Of a DNA stretch of 64,000 bases, positions 53,201 to 59,944 are shown piece by piece. Position 1 is the stretch's first letter; each line of letters begins with the position of its first letter. Source of the stretch: Caecitellus pseudoparvulus (lineage: Eukaryota > Bigyra: Bicosoecida); NCBI GenBank assembly GCA_965644315.1, contig CBFFRQ010000068.1:1116001-1180000 (forward strand), given 5' to 3'. The position numbers and the translations under genes were made by a program. The notes beneath the pieces are model-generated. The model was not told the DNA's origin and searched no databases. It was given only the letters and a program-made list of their open reading frames with translations.

Positions 53201-55165
53201 GATGTGGGTGCTGGGGGCGGTGATGGGTGGGAGGGCTGGGGAGAGGAGGGTGGCGATGTGGGCGGTGTGGAGTCGGGTGGCGATGGAGGCGGTGTGGAGC
53301 CGGGTGGCGATGTGGGCGGTGTGGAGTCGGGTGGCGATGTGGGCGGTGTGGAGTCGGGTGGCGATGGAGGCGGTGTGAAGCCGGGTGGCGATGTGGGTGC
53401 TGGGGGCGGTGACGGGTGGGAGGACTGGGGAGAGGAGGGTGGAGTGACGGCTGTGTCGGGTGGCGATGTGGGTGGTGTGGAGTCGGGTGGCGATGTGGGC
53501 GGTGTGGAGTCGGGTGGCGATGTGGGCGGTGTGGAGTCGGGTGGCGATGTGGGCGGTGTGGAGTCGGGTGGCGATGTGGGCGGTGTGGAGTCGGGTGGCG
53601 ATGTGGGCGGTGTGGAGTCGGGTGGCGATGTGGGCGATGTGGAGTCGGGTGGCGATGTGGGCGATGTGGAGTCGGGTGGCGATGTGGGCGGTGTGGAGTC
53701 GGGTGGCGATGTGGGTGGTGTGGAGTCGGGTGGCGATGTGGGCGGTGTGGAGTCGGGTGGCGATGTGGGCGGTGTGGAGTCGGGTGGCGATGTGGGCGTT
53801 GTGGAGTCGGGTGGCGATGTGGGCGGTGTGGAGTCGGGTGGCGATGTGGGCGGTGTGGAGTCGGGTGGCGATGTGGGCGGTGTGGAGTCGGGTGGCGATG
53901 TGGGCGGTGTGGAGTCGGGTGGCGATGGAGGCGGTGTGGAGCCGGGTGGCGATGTGGGTGCTGGGGGCGGTGATGGGTGGGAGGGCTGGGGAGAGGAGGG
54001 TGGCGATGTGGGCGGTGTGGAGTCGGGTGGCGATGTGGGTGGTGTGGAGTCGGGTGGCGATGTGGGCGGTGTGGAGTCGGGTGGCGATGTGGGCGGTGTG
54101 GAGTCGGGTGGCGATGGAGGCGGTGTGAAGCCGGGTGGCGATGTGGGTGCTGGGGGCGGTGACGGGTGGGAGGGCTGGGGAGAGGAGGGTGGAGTGACGG
54201 CTGTGTCGGGTGGCGATGTGGGTGCTGGGGGCGGTGATGGGTGGGAGGGCTGGGGAGAGGAGGGTGGCGATGTGGGCGGTGTGGAGTCGGGTGGCGATGG
54301 AGGTGGTGTGGAGTCGGGTGGCGATGGAGGCGGTGTGGAGCCGGGTGGCGATGTGGGTGCTGGGGGCGGTGATGGGTGGGAGGGCTGGGGAGAGGAGGGT
54401 GGCGATGTGGGCGGTGTGGAGTCGGGTGGCGATGGAGGCGGTGTGGAGCCGGGTGGCGATGTGGGCGGTGTGGAGTCGGGTGGCGATGTGGGTGGTGTGG
54501 AGTCGGGTGGCGATGTGGGCGGTGTGGAGTCGGGTGGCGATGTGGGCGGTGTGGAGTCGGGTGGCGATGTGGGCGGTGTGGAGTCGGGTGGCGATGGAGG
54601 CGGTGTGAAGCCGGGTGGCGATGTGGGTGCTGGGGGCGGTGACGGGTGGGAGGACTGGGGAGAGGAGGGTGGAGTGACGGCTGTGTCGGGTGGCGATGGA
54701 GGCGGTGTGGAGCCGGGTGGCGATGTGGGCGATGTGGAGTCGGGTGGCGATGGAGGCGGTGTGGAGTCGGGTGGCGATGGAGGCGGTGTGGAGCCGGGTG
54801 GCGATGTGGGTGCTGGGGGCGGTGACGGGTGGGAGGGCTGGGGAGAGGAGGGTGGAGTGACGGCTGTGTCGGGTGGCGATGTGGGCGGTGTGGAGTCGGG
54901 TGGCGATGTGGGTGCTGGGGGCGGTGACGGGTGGGAGGACTGGGGAGAGGAGGGTGGAGTGACGGCTGTGTCGGGTGGCGATGTGGGCGGTGTGGAGTCG
55001 GGTGGCGATGTGGGTGGTGTGGAGTCGGGTGGCAATGGGGGCAATGCGGAGGCTGGTGGTGCTCTTATCCCAGCAGGTATCGAGCAAGCTGTTGTACCTG
55101 GTGCACATGATGCCGCAGAGGCAGTGGCAAGCTTGACCAGCAGCATGTCGAGTTGGTTCACCTGA
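41297..55165 (+). CDS. 4,622-residue propeller/solenoid-like protein with acidic Trp repeat array
   Basis: One uninterrupted exon. The ATG at 41297 is the first after the 5' element; the frame is open to 41180 but that N-terminus looks non-coding. Residues 1 to about 540 show short beta-strand pulses with Trp/Gly turns (NTLLVGERMLALLD, HGVVHLWYGRQGRLL, QLVVVTLDGTVWHGSF, DVVAINAAGHLFML), suggesting a beta-propeller. Residues 580-2850 are an amphipathic alpha-solenoid without catalytic motifs. Residues 2853-4585 are a Gly/Asp/Val/Glu/Ser array of nine-residue units (GGDVGGVES) interrupted about 22 times by GGGDGWEGWGEEGG or a variant. A unique 37-residue C-terminus follows. A propeller plus solenoid is the plan of coat and tether proteins; NBAS/Sec39, which sits on the ER with ZW10, is a candidate, but I cannot show orthology. 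The stop is 16 bp from the convergent TrpRS stop. Confidence 0.7.
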   Translation: MFALAEEVQESFAPEALALGCQYKVLHLEGAEQPEARQDDTWSWWDAAGAAAAFISAPCAPARFIPTKAVQSALDARDIEWRAFCLPSTRNTLLVGERMLALLDTSTTWRCQALLQLPLDAGDCLPSGAGHFGEAAALAVPDVHGVVHLWYGRQGRLLHRAVGNLPWTETLGHGANCIAHAATDAQISDEQELFGQLVVVTLDGTVWHGSFRAELETGMAAPAPGAPDQPTQSQSRSPSSLCVRWRAPLNARQTGLRSITCAKVARAPREGRGTHVFLAGRVGQGASHHHCLCIHLPVDDAAPPSLLACAPVVPPGAPGQTCDIATQLFLEPLQETSRVGTLQSLSVPSKGYSGPPSCAAAGSCSCSAVGSHCAQHGRTCRREAGATEPNSSDSIVFLLPPSSAEADVVAINAAGHLFMLQPGGLRFHLPPPAEDAWVEAAWLSRHCLMAFTRTGDFVAFHGDAEGGWSTAASFDPLPVGQHHGAMCVAGQAAAMCAVKAPLTACVVPSATSSPKLLLLCKHVAACRTRFAWSAVDSSSATAVEQRPGSMSHDEGSAQLDAISEAVDHALQGASSEDLKEGGHIFKSRLFNMVSLSPVPLRAFAVSVVESIVQELSGGATVGEAELSQRIRALLQLAATHSEPVATLLLEAVLGVLKPQPSPAGLDVARGSVEAACRLVDILLQHVAALGGQKAAHILASMLAGCTASTVSETCCLWETGLKCLRQAGESGTPIQGQLQSQLDALELLDRLDMSGDVCPALISQLVDEGPRALLRVALVGGQETHVREILTRTPAVAPEEMFELLEIAAASMSAHGLLPLLPAPPAVQLRDPVVAVHRGPPVGLPPPLTVGAGGPSTSPVQAPPPHFSLLVQPHRFVFEGQAATWTVQPHSSSSPQPLPVVLSALCHAWIHLLDCLDRHGRHDVALSTLQQLFRHMPAEVPMLPAIDHLRERMSKLHEENFIESRDLAVSRDEWATLKASEKLEVALAGAHPAVALVEAGKAVEQLTGSALRDLDAETLENWRRAFRGMLEESEPNYSVQVLAHAVLDHAAHTDHALMSSNTAQQLLFDLCSSLETADEQVLSLVQEALLSLDNALALRVGATLAALQSAAHAARDTSLSLAQAWHLCSATDHQLAAWDDALLACCFGVPDESMSTLAAMAPEDLNPPSFTAFASKVDRWLPAGAPHTMLLHMLSIAKASEHPAVAPLVCAAAASRLSVCVMGSPDSAAAVMGVQEVHEALAIALRDTGLAMDWLPWAEGMMKLACFRLARRLLDDAPSVSHTSVRVAHRILQHAAETMGHAEWQSRPLPPGALTAFFEVQQEVEDGVRDDVAFLGSIERVAAFAETAVDAGYAGSAAQRHVTLSQLRSLIDSNTGISVGVSAVHALLSAFPLCFRLVQDPTSGLLSDEAACDLGNELLQARERLLQRSSVASGMSWIKRKLGATVAAAFSLDVPSALLEDSRASGELPADLRAAATAEQLLGVAWSLNVQRNTADEMLTWCMVVDAAMDTSQWLHAAAAAFTCLIRAQKCRDVEAVQACAGLIIELVVRHSGLSTPTLTTGTQLLQSACPALARLKLSDESIAPDRRCPASILLHIAKCGQGVLDCGQTGTTAAFLDAFNAFVDVLSVQTLARCCNLSLDCLLLPIEEAVPTLAPLASGSPLALLVAYAAKLELSDASAMRIVSLLAEGSAPSPAPGGTIRHGVAMCLFAVLDRQLSASAAAFAACPEPSLQATLFLGAACFGAEATAALAQWLPHEQFQEQLVGMVGPTIHQALTAAARSSIFGSSADSDGDGEIFERFAALTGTSAAKKQSVNLSFRDVLKDAAAALLMLPPVVLDDQNPPSDHVLVISSVHVAQAFAVKQGAVSEREMCKQVLSDCLDLGRAEAQCSFQFAQAFSSDTSSSELSEPVAIFWWLVHCFDSSAAALVLHIMGHAHRLPARALKPAAAVSSVIHDPSVVEAMSGADEVEPGCRHAIAFAHALSCALSLDACLVAEHTAEWLHSIEASATLCQCGAREHAWTQAVVEAATALPRPLSGGELLAALGLTSSLNLVRGVGHACDADPLLSEQVALISSSLPFVEVEQEPFQRAALVWSKAVRAATFKVWLSSVPLVNSVLEFSLGQLPSDSEALRLSPRFLVEALLTRHLWTAAQPGDEALQDLLTVLEQRGKVAPATAERVLLPLLPGGDQLWRSILQSTSERLVPCAEHSHIQLASQHEVVALHLASVQAAWWPKLAATAGFSSGMTEFGRSWLATVSECVRAADGDVLLANVSEGVSHAFARHTPNSPDVAMSIARGVLREMVFDSVLQADLSHTKHLATMVAPCLEMRSPESLVREVVADSCTSMVQAVLDSLGDTVQSESSLESAEDEANQLLVLLDATQSMLGTDLADVPRTVVAAAEALASGLASFPSDSEAVTRARDVLYGKLSSMSSASFSSHFEAGVRNWVKALKAAGVLDAEDLERVALPGTFSAPTVAAFVASLLERATCTLGAKEVLLQMLWLLASDGLDHLPALHDTDSWVACAWADIWDGSSRFGHESLLTSTAAQEAIADLTRSKLSPGHVDAALVLAIGLSGAMQGAATIESIRCLHTVLLKLLGSPCAQAVHLAKALSRCFGAEVQVDAPQELVLAVSCMVGTQSQKSHEAPAALLRSVSDAISHSILGYGALNDASGYTLDFRPTLAASFQPSPALARAYARACIHCQENRVLATRAGAKCAQALVLSHDSNAFADFVHGAVEHCSDAELLAWACTATQSLNSRQALVQLSRFCSELESSSLAGARIQTLLSASIAPELRSTAAFHAVLDWSTHIVCERVNQPSSLRTGGDLVRKHLRPHTASLEEPWETCYEDGDVSDVESGGDVGAGGGDGWEGWGEEGGVTAVSGGDGGGVESGGDVGAGGGDGWEGWGEEGGVTAVSGGDVGDVESDGDGGDVESVGDVGAGGGDGWEGWGEEGGVTAVSGGDGGGVESGGDGGGVESGGDVGAGGGGDGGGVESGGDVGDVESGGDVGDVESGGDVGDVESGGAGGDVESGGDVGAGGGDGWEGWGEEGGVTAVSGGDGGGVESDGDGGGVESGGDVGGVESGGDVGGVESGGDVGDVESGGAGGDVESGGDVGAGGGDGWEGWGEEGGVTAVSGGDGGGVESGGDVGGVESGGDVGDVESGGDVGDVESGGDVGGVESGGDVGGVESGGDVGGVESGGDVGDVESGGDGGGVESGGDVGGVESGGDVGGVESGGDVGGVESGGDVGGVESGGDVGDVESGGDGGGVESGGDVGAGGGDGWEGWGEEGGVTAVSGGDVGGVESGGDVGGVESGGDVGGVESGGDVGGVESGGDVGDVESGGDGGGVESGGDVGAGGGDGWEGWGEEGGVTAVSGGDVGGVESGGDVGGVESGGDVGGVESGGDVGGVESGGDVGGVESGGDGGGVEPGGDVGAGGGDGWEGWGEEGGVTAVSGGDGGGVESGGDVGGVESGGDVGDVESGGDVGAGGGDGWEGWGEEGGVTAVSGGDVGGVESGGDGGGVESGGDVGGVEPGGDVGGVESGGDVGGVESGGDVGGVESGGDGGGVEPGGDVGAGGGDGWEGWGEEGGVTAVSGGDVGAGGGDGWEGWGEEGGVTAVSGGDVGGVESGGDVGGVESGGDVGDVKPGGDVGDVESGGDGGGVESGGDVGGVESGGDVGGVESGGDVGGVESGGDVGDVESGGDVGGVESGGDVGGVESGGDVGGVESGGDVGGVESGGDVGGVESGGDVGGVESGGDVGGVESGGDVGGVESGGDVGGVESGGDGGGVEPGGDVGAGGGDGWEGWGEEGGVTAVSGGDVGAGGGDGWEGWGEEGGVTAVSGGDVGGVESGGDVGGVESGGDVGDVKPGGDVGDVESGGDGGGVESGGDVGGVESGGDVGGVESGGDVGGVESGGDVGDVESGGDVGGVESGGDVGGVESGGDVGDVESGGDVGGVESGGDGGGVEPGGDVGAGGGDGWEGWGEEGGDVGGVESGGDGGGVEPGGDVGGVESGGDVGGVESGGDGGGVKPGGDVGAGGGDGWEDWGEEGGVTAVSGGDVGGVESGGDVGGVESGGDVGGVESGGDVGGVESGGDVGGVESGGDVGGVESGGDVGDVESGGDVGDVESGGDVGGVESGGDVGGVESGGDVGGVESGGDVGGVESGGDVGVVESGGDVGGVESGGDVGGVESGGDVGGVESGGDVGGVESGGDGGGVEPGGDVGAGGGDGWEGWGEEGGDVGGVESGGDVGGVESGGDVGGVESGGDVGGVESGGDGGGVKPGGDVGAGGGDGWEGWGEEGGVTAVSGGDVGAGGGDGWEGWGEEGGDVGGVESGGDGGGVESGGDGGGVEPGGDVGAGGGDGWEGWGEEGGDVGGVESGGDGGGVEPGGDVGGVESGGDVGGVESGGDVGGVESGGDVGGVESGGDVGGVESGGDGGGVKPGGDVGAGGGDGWEDWGEEGGVTAVSGGDGGGVEPGGDVGDVESGGDGGGVESGGDGGGVEPGGDVGAGGGDGWEGWGEEGGVTAVSGGDVGGVESGGDVGAGGGDGWEDWGEEGGVTAVSGGDVGGVESGGDVGGVESGGNGGNAEAGGALIPAGIEQAVVPGAHDAAEAVASLTSSMSSWFT
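49853..55050 (+). repeat. In-frame G-rich minisatellite (27-bp units plus Trp-motif blocks)
   Basis: About 5.2 kb of tandem repeats inside the giant gene. The base unit is 27 bp (TCGGGTGGCGATGTGGGCGG plus TGTGGAG), encoding nine residues. Variants differ at few positions: GAT/GGT giving VGD or VGG, GGA for GTG giving GGG, CCG for TCG, and AAG for GAG. A longer block encoding GAGGGDGWEGWGEEGGVTAVS appears about 22 times by my count. Every length change is a multiple of three, so the frame is kept. Purines and G dominate the + strand. Confidence 0.95.
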
Positions 55166-55181
55166 TCAACTGGCAATGCAT

Positions 55182-57120
55182 TCAGAACTCCAGGGGCCGG
55201 ACTGCCATGAACTGTTCTACGACTTCATCTGTGACGGTTGCCCGTGCCGCTTGATGAGCAGACACCATTTCTTGCATCACCTCAATGAGCCGTGCTTTCA
55301 CCTCGCCGGTCAGCATCTCACCAGACTCGTACTTCTTGCCGATCTCTGCAAGCTCCTCATCGCTTTCGAGGAAGAAACCCAGGTACTGGAATGGCACGTC
55401 AACTGCCAAGTTGGCGCCGGACTCGCGCTGCTCTTCAGCAGTCGCACCCCCCCCCGAAAATGCGTACTTGTTGATCTTCTTCTTGATGTCTTTCGGCGAG
55501 TCCGTCACGAAAATAGCACTGGTCTTCGACGAGGCTGACATCTTAGATTTGGACCCTTGGAGAGCGGGAAAGAAAGTTGAGTGAATGAGGGCAGGCTTGT
55601 TCCATCCTTTGCGGGCAGCGACGTCCCGAGTCATGCGGAAGTAGGGGTCTTGATCAATGGCTTGCGGGATGAGGCAGAGCAAGTCTTCCTTGCCCTGCAG
55701 GGGGACCTTGAAGCTGGTGGGGAAGGAAGGAGCGGCCTGGGTTGCAGGGAACGATTGCTTGCCAATGCAGTCAGAGCCAGTGAACCCGAAGATGCCCTTG
55801 ACTTGGTTGTGCGTTACCGCCTTCTGGATGGTGAGAATGTTGCGGTACATGTGGCCGTAGTACTCCAAGTCGGAAAAGATAAAGGTCTTTTTCGGATCAA
55901 AGCCACACGCGATGATGTCCTTCGCGTTCTCCTTGCCAAGTCGGTGGCACTCCTCCAGCTCCAGGTCTTTCCACAGGAACTTCTCGTCATCAGTGAGCTG
56001 AACGACAAGCGGCACGTCAAAGGCTTCTTGCAACCACTGTGTGAACTGAAACGGCACCATGTGTCCCATGTGCAGTGCCTCGGAGCTGGGGCCTCGTCCA
56101 GTGTACAGGTAGAACTTCTCGCCCTTCATGTAGCGTTGGAGCAGGATGCCCAGGTCACGATGCGAGAAAAAGATGCCACGGCGCAAAAACCGATGGGCCT
56201 TGCGCTTTGTGACAGCCTCCACTGTCGCAATGAGGTCGGGAGTGATTGCTGAGCAGCCAAAGTCTCGAATCAGCTTCTGGTAGTCAACGCCCTCGTCACC
56301 CTCTGCCTCCATCTCCCAAGGCGTAACCTTCTGACCTCCTGAATCCGCAGCTGCAGCAGCACTTGCCTCATCACTGCCGCCAGTCTCAGCTTTAGGTGCT
56401 GCGGGTGCCAGAGCAGCTTCAGCTGGGGGAGCGGCTGCGTCCGCAGGCACCTCATCAGCCGCACTGCCCGAACCTGCCGCTGCAGCAGCAGCAGCGTCTG
56501 CAGTGCTGGCAGCTGGTGTTTGGGGCTTATCTGGTGGTGTGGGGTTCAATGCTTGGATATCCTCTGTGGGCGGCAGCTCGGCGCTGTCGGCTTCAACAGG
56601 CGCAAGTGGGATGTCACTCTGCCCTTGGTTGGCAGCAGTGAAGGTGATATCAAGCCATCCGCGCTTTTGGGGCTTGTACTTGGTCTTCAGCACCTTAATC
56701 TCGCCGACCGCTCCAGTACTTGCAGTGACAGCTGCATCAGCCTTGACGGCATTGAAGTCAACTCCGGGAATGTACACCAGGCGCAAGTCAGTGACGCTGT
56801 CTGGCACCTTGGCTGAATCGTACACCGCGTGCCCGAAACGTGACTCTACGAGAGCCCGACTCGCCTCGATGAGCTGCACGGGGATATCTTGCCCCACAAT
56901 CTCATTTGCCTTCTCCTCGAAAGCCGTCAATTCATCTGCCGTGGGTGCAACCTGTGCAAGCGCGCAGGTGCGAAAAGGTGTGGCAGCGATTTCCGCACAC
57001 ACCACCGCAGACCTCCCCAGCACGCACGTCATCACGGAAAAGCTTGACAGTCATGGAAATCTTGCCCTTCTGCACTTTCTTCTTCATGGTTGTCTGCTGC
57101 AGGGGCGTCCCGAACGTCAT
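55182..57120 (-). CDS. WARS1: Cytosolic tryptophanyl-tRNA synthetase
   Basis: Exons 57120-57028 and 56951-55182 join in phase 0 over a 76-nt intron; 620 residues. Class Ic synthetase charging tRNA-Trp. Eukaryotic-type landmarks: [21 protein letters not shown] with the HIGH-box His325-Met-Gly-His328, [57 protein letters not shown], and the KMSKS loop KMSAS at 501-505. The catalytic part begins near residue 250. Ahead of it are an unrecognised N-terminal domain of about 150 residues ([38 protein letters not shown]) and an Ala/Pro-rich linker; no WHEP domain is visible. The first exon is basic ([12 protein letters not shown]), and Met12 is an alternative start. The intron carries a one-mismatch 5' element. 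The stop is 16 bp from the giant gene's stop. Confidence 0.95.
56987..56997 (+). promoter_or_regulatory. Variant 5' element CGATTTCCGCA in TrpRS intron 1
   Basis: One mismatch to the 11-mer; reversed relative to the gene; located mid-intron. Confidence 0.35.
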
Positions 57121-57921
57121 CGCGATGGCGCCCTGCGCAGGAAAACGCGAGAAGTGTGGCGCTCCGCCTCAGGATGCAGCTGTTGTTTGCCAGTCCACAC
57201 CTTCACGATGTGCGTTGCTGTCTCAGCAACTGGCTCGCTGAGGCTCTGCATGGCTCTTGGTGCTTGCTGTTTGGGGTGTCAAACTCTGCGCGCAAAAGCT
57301 GCTCTTGTGGCGCTCAGGTTCGGCAGCTGCTTGGAGGTAGTCAAGGTGGGCTCGGGAAAGCGGGGAAAGGGATCACACGGTCGGCGTGAGGAGAGGGTGG
57401 AGCACTTGTCAGAACCCGTGAAGATTCTGTGAGAGGTTCGGGATTGTGCCTGGTTGAGAAGAGTGCGCCGCATGGCTGTCAGCTATGACTCAACTCAGAG
57501 CAGCGCCAGCCGCCAAGTCGCGCGGGACTGCACAGTCCACAGCACAAATCAACTCCACACAAGGTGAGGTGCCGTGAAAAGCTGTGCAACGTGAGTGCTT
57601 CATTGGATCTTGCTCGGTCTCGGGACGGCAGCTGCCCCAATCTCCCAGCGCACGCACTGTGGGCCCCTGGAGATGCCGTAATCTTCAAATCCGGGCGCAA
57701 CTTTTGTCACATTATTCCCGACATACGGTAATTCTCGAATTGGAATGCACGGGGCTCGCCCACGTCTTTGATGGCTGCCTACAGCTCGTGAAGCATTGAG
57801 CAGCTTTGCTCAATTTCCGCACAATAAGCAGGGTGGTAGACCGCTCACTGTTGTGCAGCAGATTGAGAGGCAGCCTCTGTTGCTGCCAGCGACACCTAGA
57901 ATTGAGTCATTGCATCGAACC
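57121..57921. promoter_or_regulatory. Divergent promoter, TrpRS / ubinuclein
   Basis: 801 bp, the longest gap in the window. It holds an exact CAATTTCCGCA at 57811-57821. Upstream of the TrpRS ATG the minus strand has TTTTCCTGCGCAG, a possible acceptor of a leader intron. No further ORF is convincing. Confidence 0.45.
57811..57821 (+). promoter_or_regulatory. CAATTTCCGCA element (ubinuclein)
   Basis: Exact 11-mer, 100 bases before the first downstream ATG at 57922. Confidence 0.6.
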
Positions 57922-59942
57922 ATGGCAGTTGAAGTCCACTGCTCTGCAACGCACATGGGGCAAGTTTACTCTGTGCTTGAGGACTGCGCAGCCAACCGTC
58001 ACGCAAGCCACGCTTCACTGCCCAGGGTGCCAATTTTCGAGTGCGACCTGAGTGAAGGCTACAAAGTTGACTTGGCTTCAGCTTTAGATGCCTGGTACAG
58101 CGTGAGTGTGCATGTAACGGACGACAGTGGCGCTGCTCGGCAAACTGCTTGTCCCTGGGTTTGAAGGCTGAGGCTGAGGATGGAGCTGGCGCAGCTGGGA
58201 ATGGAAGTGAAACCGAAGAAGAGGAGGACGATGATCAAGTGTTGTATCGAGAGCAAAAGGCGATGGCAGGTGCGGCGCCACACGCGTCTGTACCCTCAAC
58301 AGCACCTGTTGTTGGAGGCGGTAGGACACACAGCCAACTGGACCAAGTGGTTCTCAAATACGAGGCCCTCGCGATGGCGGAGCAAAGCGGGATGAACCTA
58401 GGAGGGGGAACGCTGGATGATGGAGTCAGTTCAGGAACGGAGGCTTCTGACGATGATGTAGGGGGCGGCCGTGGCGATGATGCAGAGTCTGGGGATGAGG
58501 GGGACACAGGCAGCGTGGATGGCTTTATCGATGACTCAGAAGTGCATCAAGCCCGTGCTGCGGTGATCATGGCCAGAAAACAGCGACCATTACATGGTGA
58601 CTGGTTTGTCATGAAGGGAGGTGGGGCCATCCAAGCTGAAGAGCTGCCTGATTTGGAGGCAGCCCACACCCCGTCAGCAGCTGCGAAGGAACCAAGCACG
58701 GAAATGTCAAAGAGCCTGGCAAACCGCGAGCGTTCCAGGCGCTCTTTCATCCGAGAACACAAGCAAAGCTCAGTGGAGTGGCGTGAGAGCGCATCGGCGT
58801 CGACACTCAGCGCATTGAAGGCGCTGGAGGCCGCAGCCAGTCAGCGATCGCCAATTCCTTTCACTCCGGGATGGAGAGCAAAAAAAGCGGGACTTATAGA
58901 GGCACCAGATTGGCCATATGACTTGGATGCGCTGCTTAGTGATCTTGACGCTGCTGTGTTGCAAGATGGCTCCTCCCAACGCAGCAGCGGGTACATTTGC
59001 ACCTTGTTGGAGCATGCAGTCCCATTCAGCGAGGGGACTGTAAAGCGACACTTAAACAGACTTGAGCGTGCACGCTCTGTCGAGAGCGCATGGAGTCAAC
59101 TGCAGAGCGCGCTTGATGCGGTGGGTTCTCAAGGAGGGTCCCTTGACGCTGCCACCAACGCGCTAGCGGCGGTCAAGGCATACCACCACGCCGTGGTGCT
59201 CCACCGAAAGCGCCTCAACAAAAAGGACCGGAATGCCCTGGCTGCATTGTACAGAGCGCACCATCCTGCCGACCTCCCAAACGCATCGCTACTTTGTACG
59301 GGGCTGCGGGGTTCTGCGGCCAGCCAAAGTGGGAAATCACTCATGCGCGCTGGAAAAACTGGTGCAATCTCATCGGCTCCGGCCGGGCCTGACTCAGAGG
59401 TCTTCTGGCGGGCACAGTCCATGCCCCCACTGTCAAGGTGCACACAGTTGCTCTTGGAGTGCGTAGGCGGCCACATGTCGCCAGCTCAACTGTCTGCCGT
59501 GAAGGGGTTGATTTCATCCCTGCCGGGTGATCCAACCAGCCCCGATGCTCCGACCCCCACAGCTGGTATAGACACCGTGCAAGAGAGCCAGGAGCAGCAG
59601 GCACCAGGGATGGCAAGGGGCGAAGTTGACCAGCAGGCCGCTACCCCTGCACCAGCGCATGCTCCATCTCAGGCGATCCGAATGCCTTTGTCTCGTGCCT
59701 TGCCAAGCTCCGTTGCAACTGGCGGGTTGCTACTGCGCGACGGGGCTCAGCCAGGGAAGCCCCCAAAAAGCAAAGCGGCACTTGTGTGCTTAGCATACGC
59801 CGATGGAAGCCTTCCTGACAGCGACATTAGCTCTGGCCAGTCGATCGCACACTTCAAACGCATCTGGGGGGCATTCCATAAGCCAAAGCCGCTGAAGCAA
59901 GACGATATGAGGGCCCTGCTTGAGCAGGCGGTTCAGAAGTAG
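57922..59942 (+). CDS. UBN: Ubinuclein/HPC2-like subunit of the HIRA histone chaperone
   Basis: Exons 57922-58101 and 58167-59942 join in phase 0 over a 65-nt intron that contains in-frame stops; 651 residues. The HPC2/ubinuclein (HUN) signature is near residues 175-215: DGFIDDSEVHQARA, then GDWFVMKGGGAI, matching the FIDDSE and Gly-Phe-Tyr-like parts of the family. An acidic stretch (ETEEEEDDDQ, then EASDDDVGGG) precedes it, as in Hpc2. A helical middle domain (WPYDLDALLSDLDAAVLQ, then LLEHAVPFSEGTVKRHLNRL) near 308-360 resembles the ubinuclein middle domain. Ubinuclein binds HIRA and H3.3-H4 for replication-independent nucleosome assembly. Start: the first ATG after the 5' element. The remainder is low complexity. 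Its stop is 2 bp from the transportin stop on the other strand. Confidence 0.75.
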
Positions 59943-59944
59943 GC

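Noticed and set aside
49853-55050. CRISPR-like array
   Set aside because: Units are contiguous 27-bp tandem repeats in a coding frame with no unique spacers, in a eukaryotic gene.
49814-55176. Two very long minus-strand frames (1,764 and 1,778 codons) through the repeat array
   Set aside because: They arise because the 27-bp unit is a multiple of three and has no stop in those frames; they consist only of the repeat (Pro/Ser/Thr or Thr/His/Ile patterns) and have no unique domain. The + frame has a unique 2,850-residue N-terminus.
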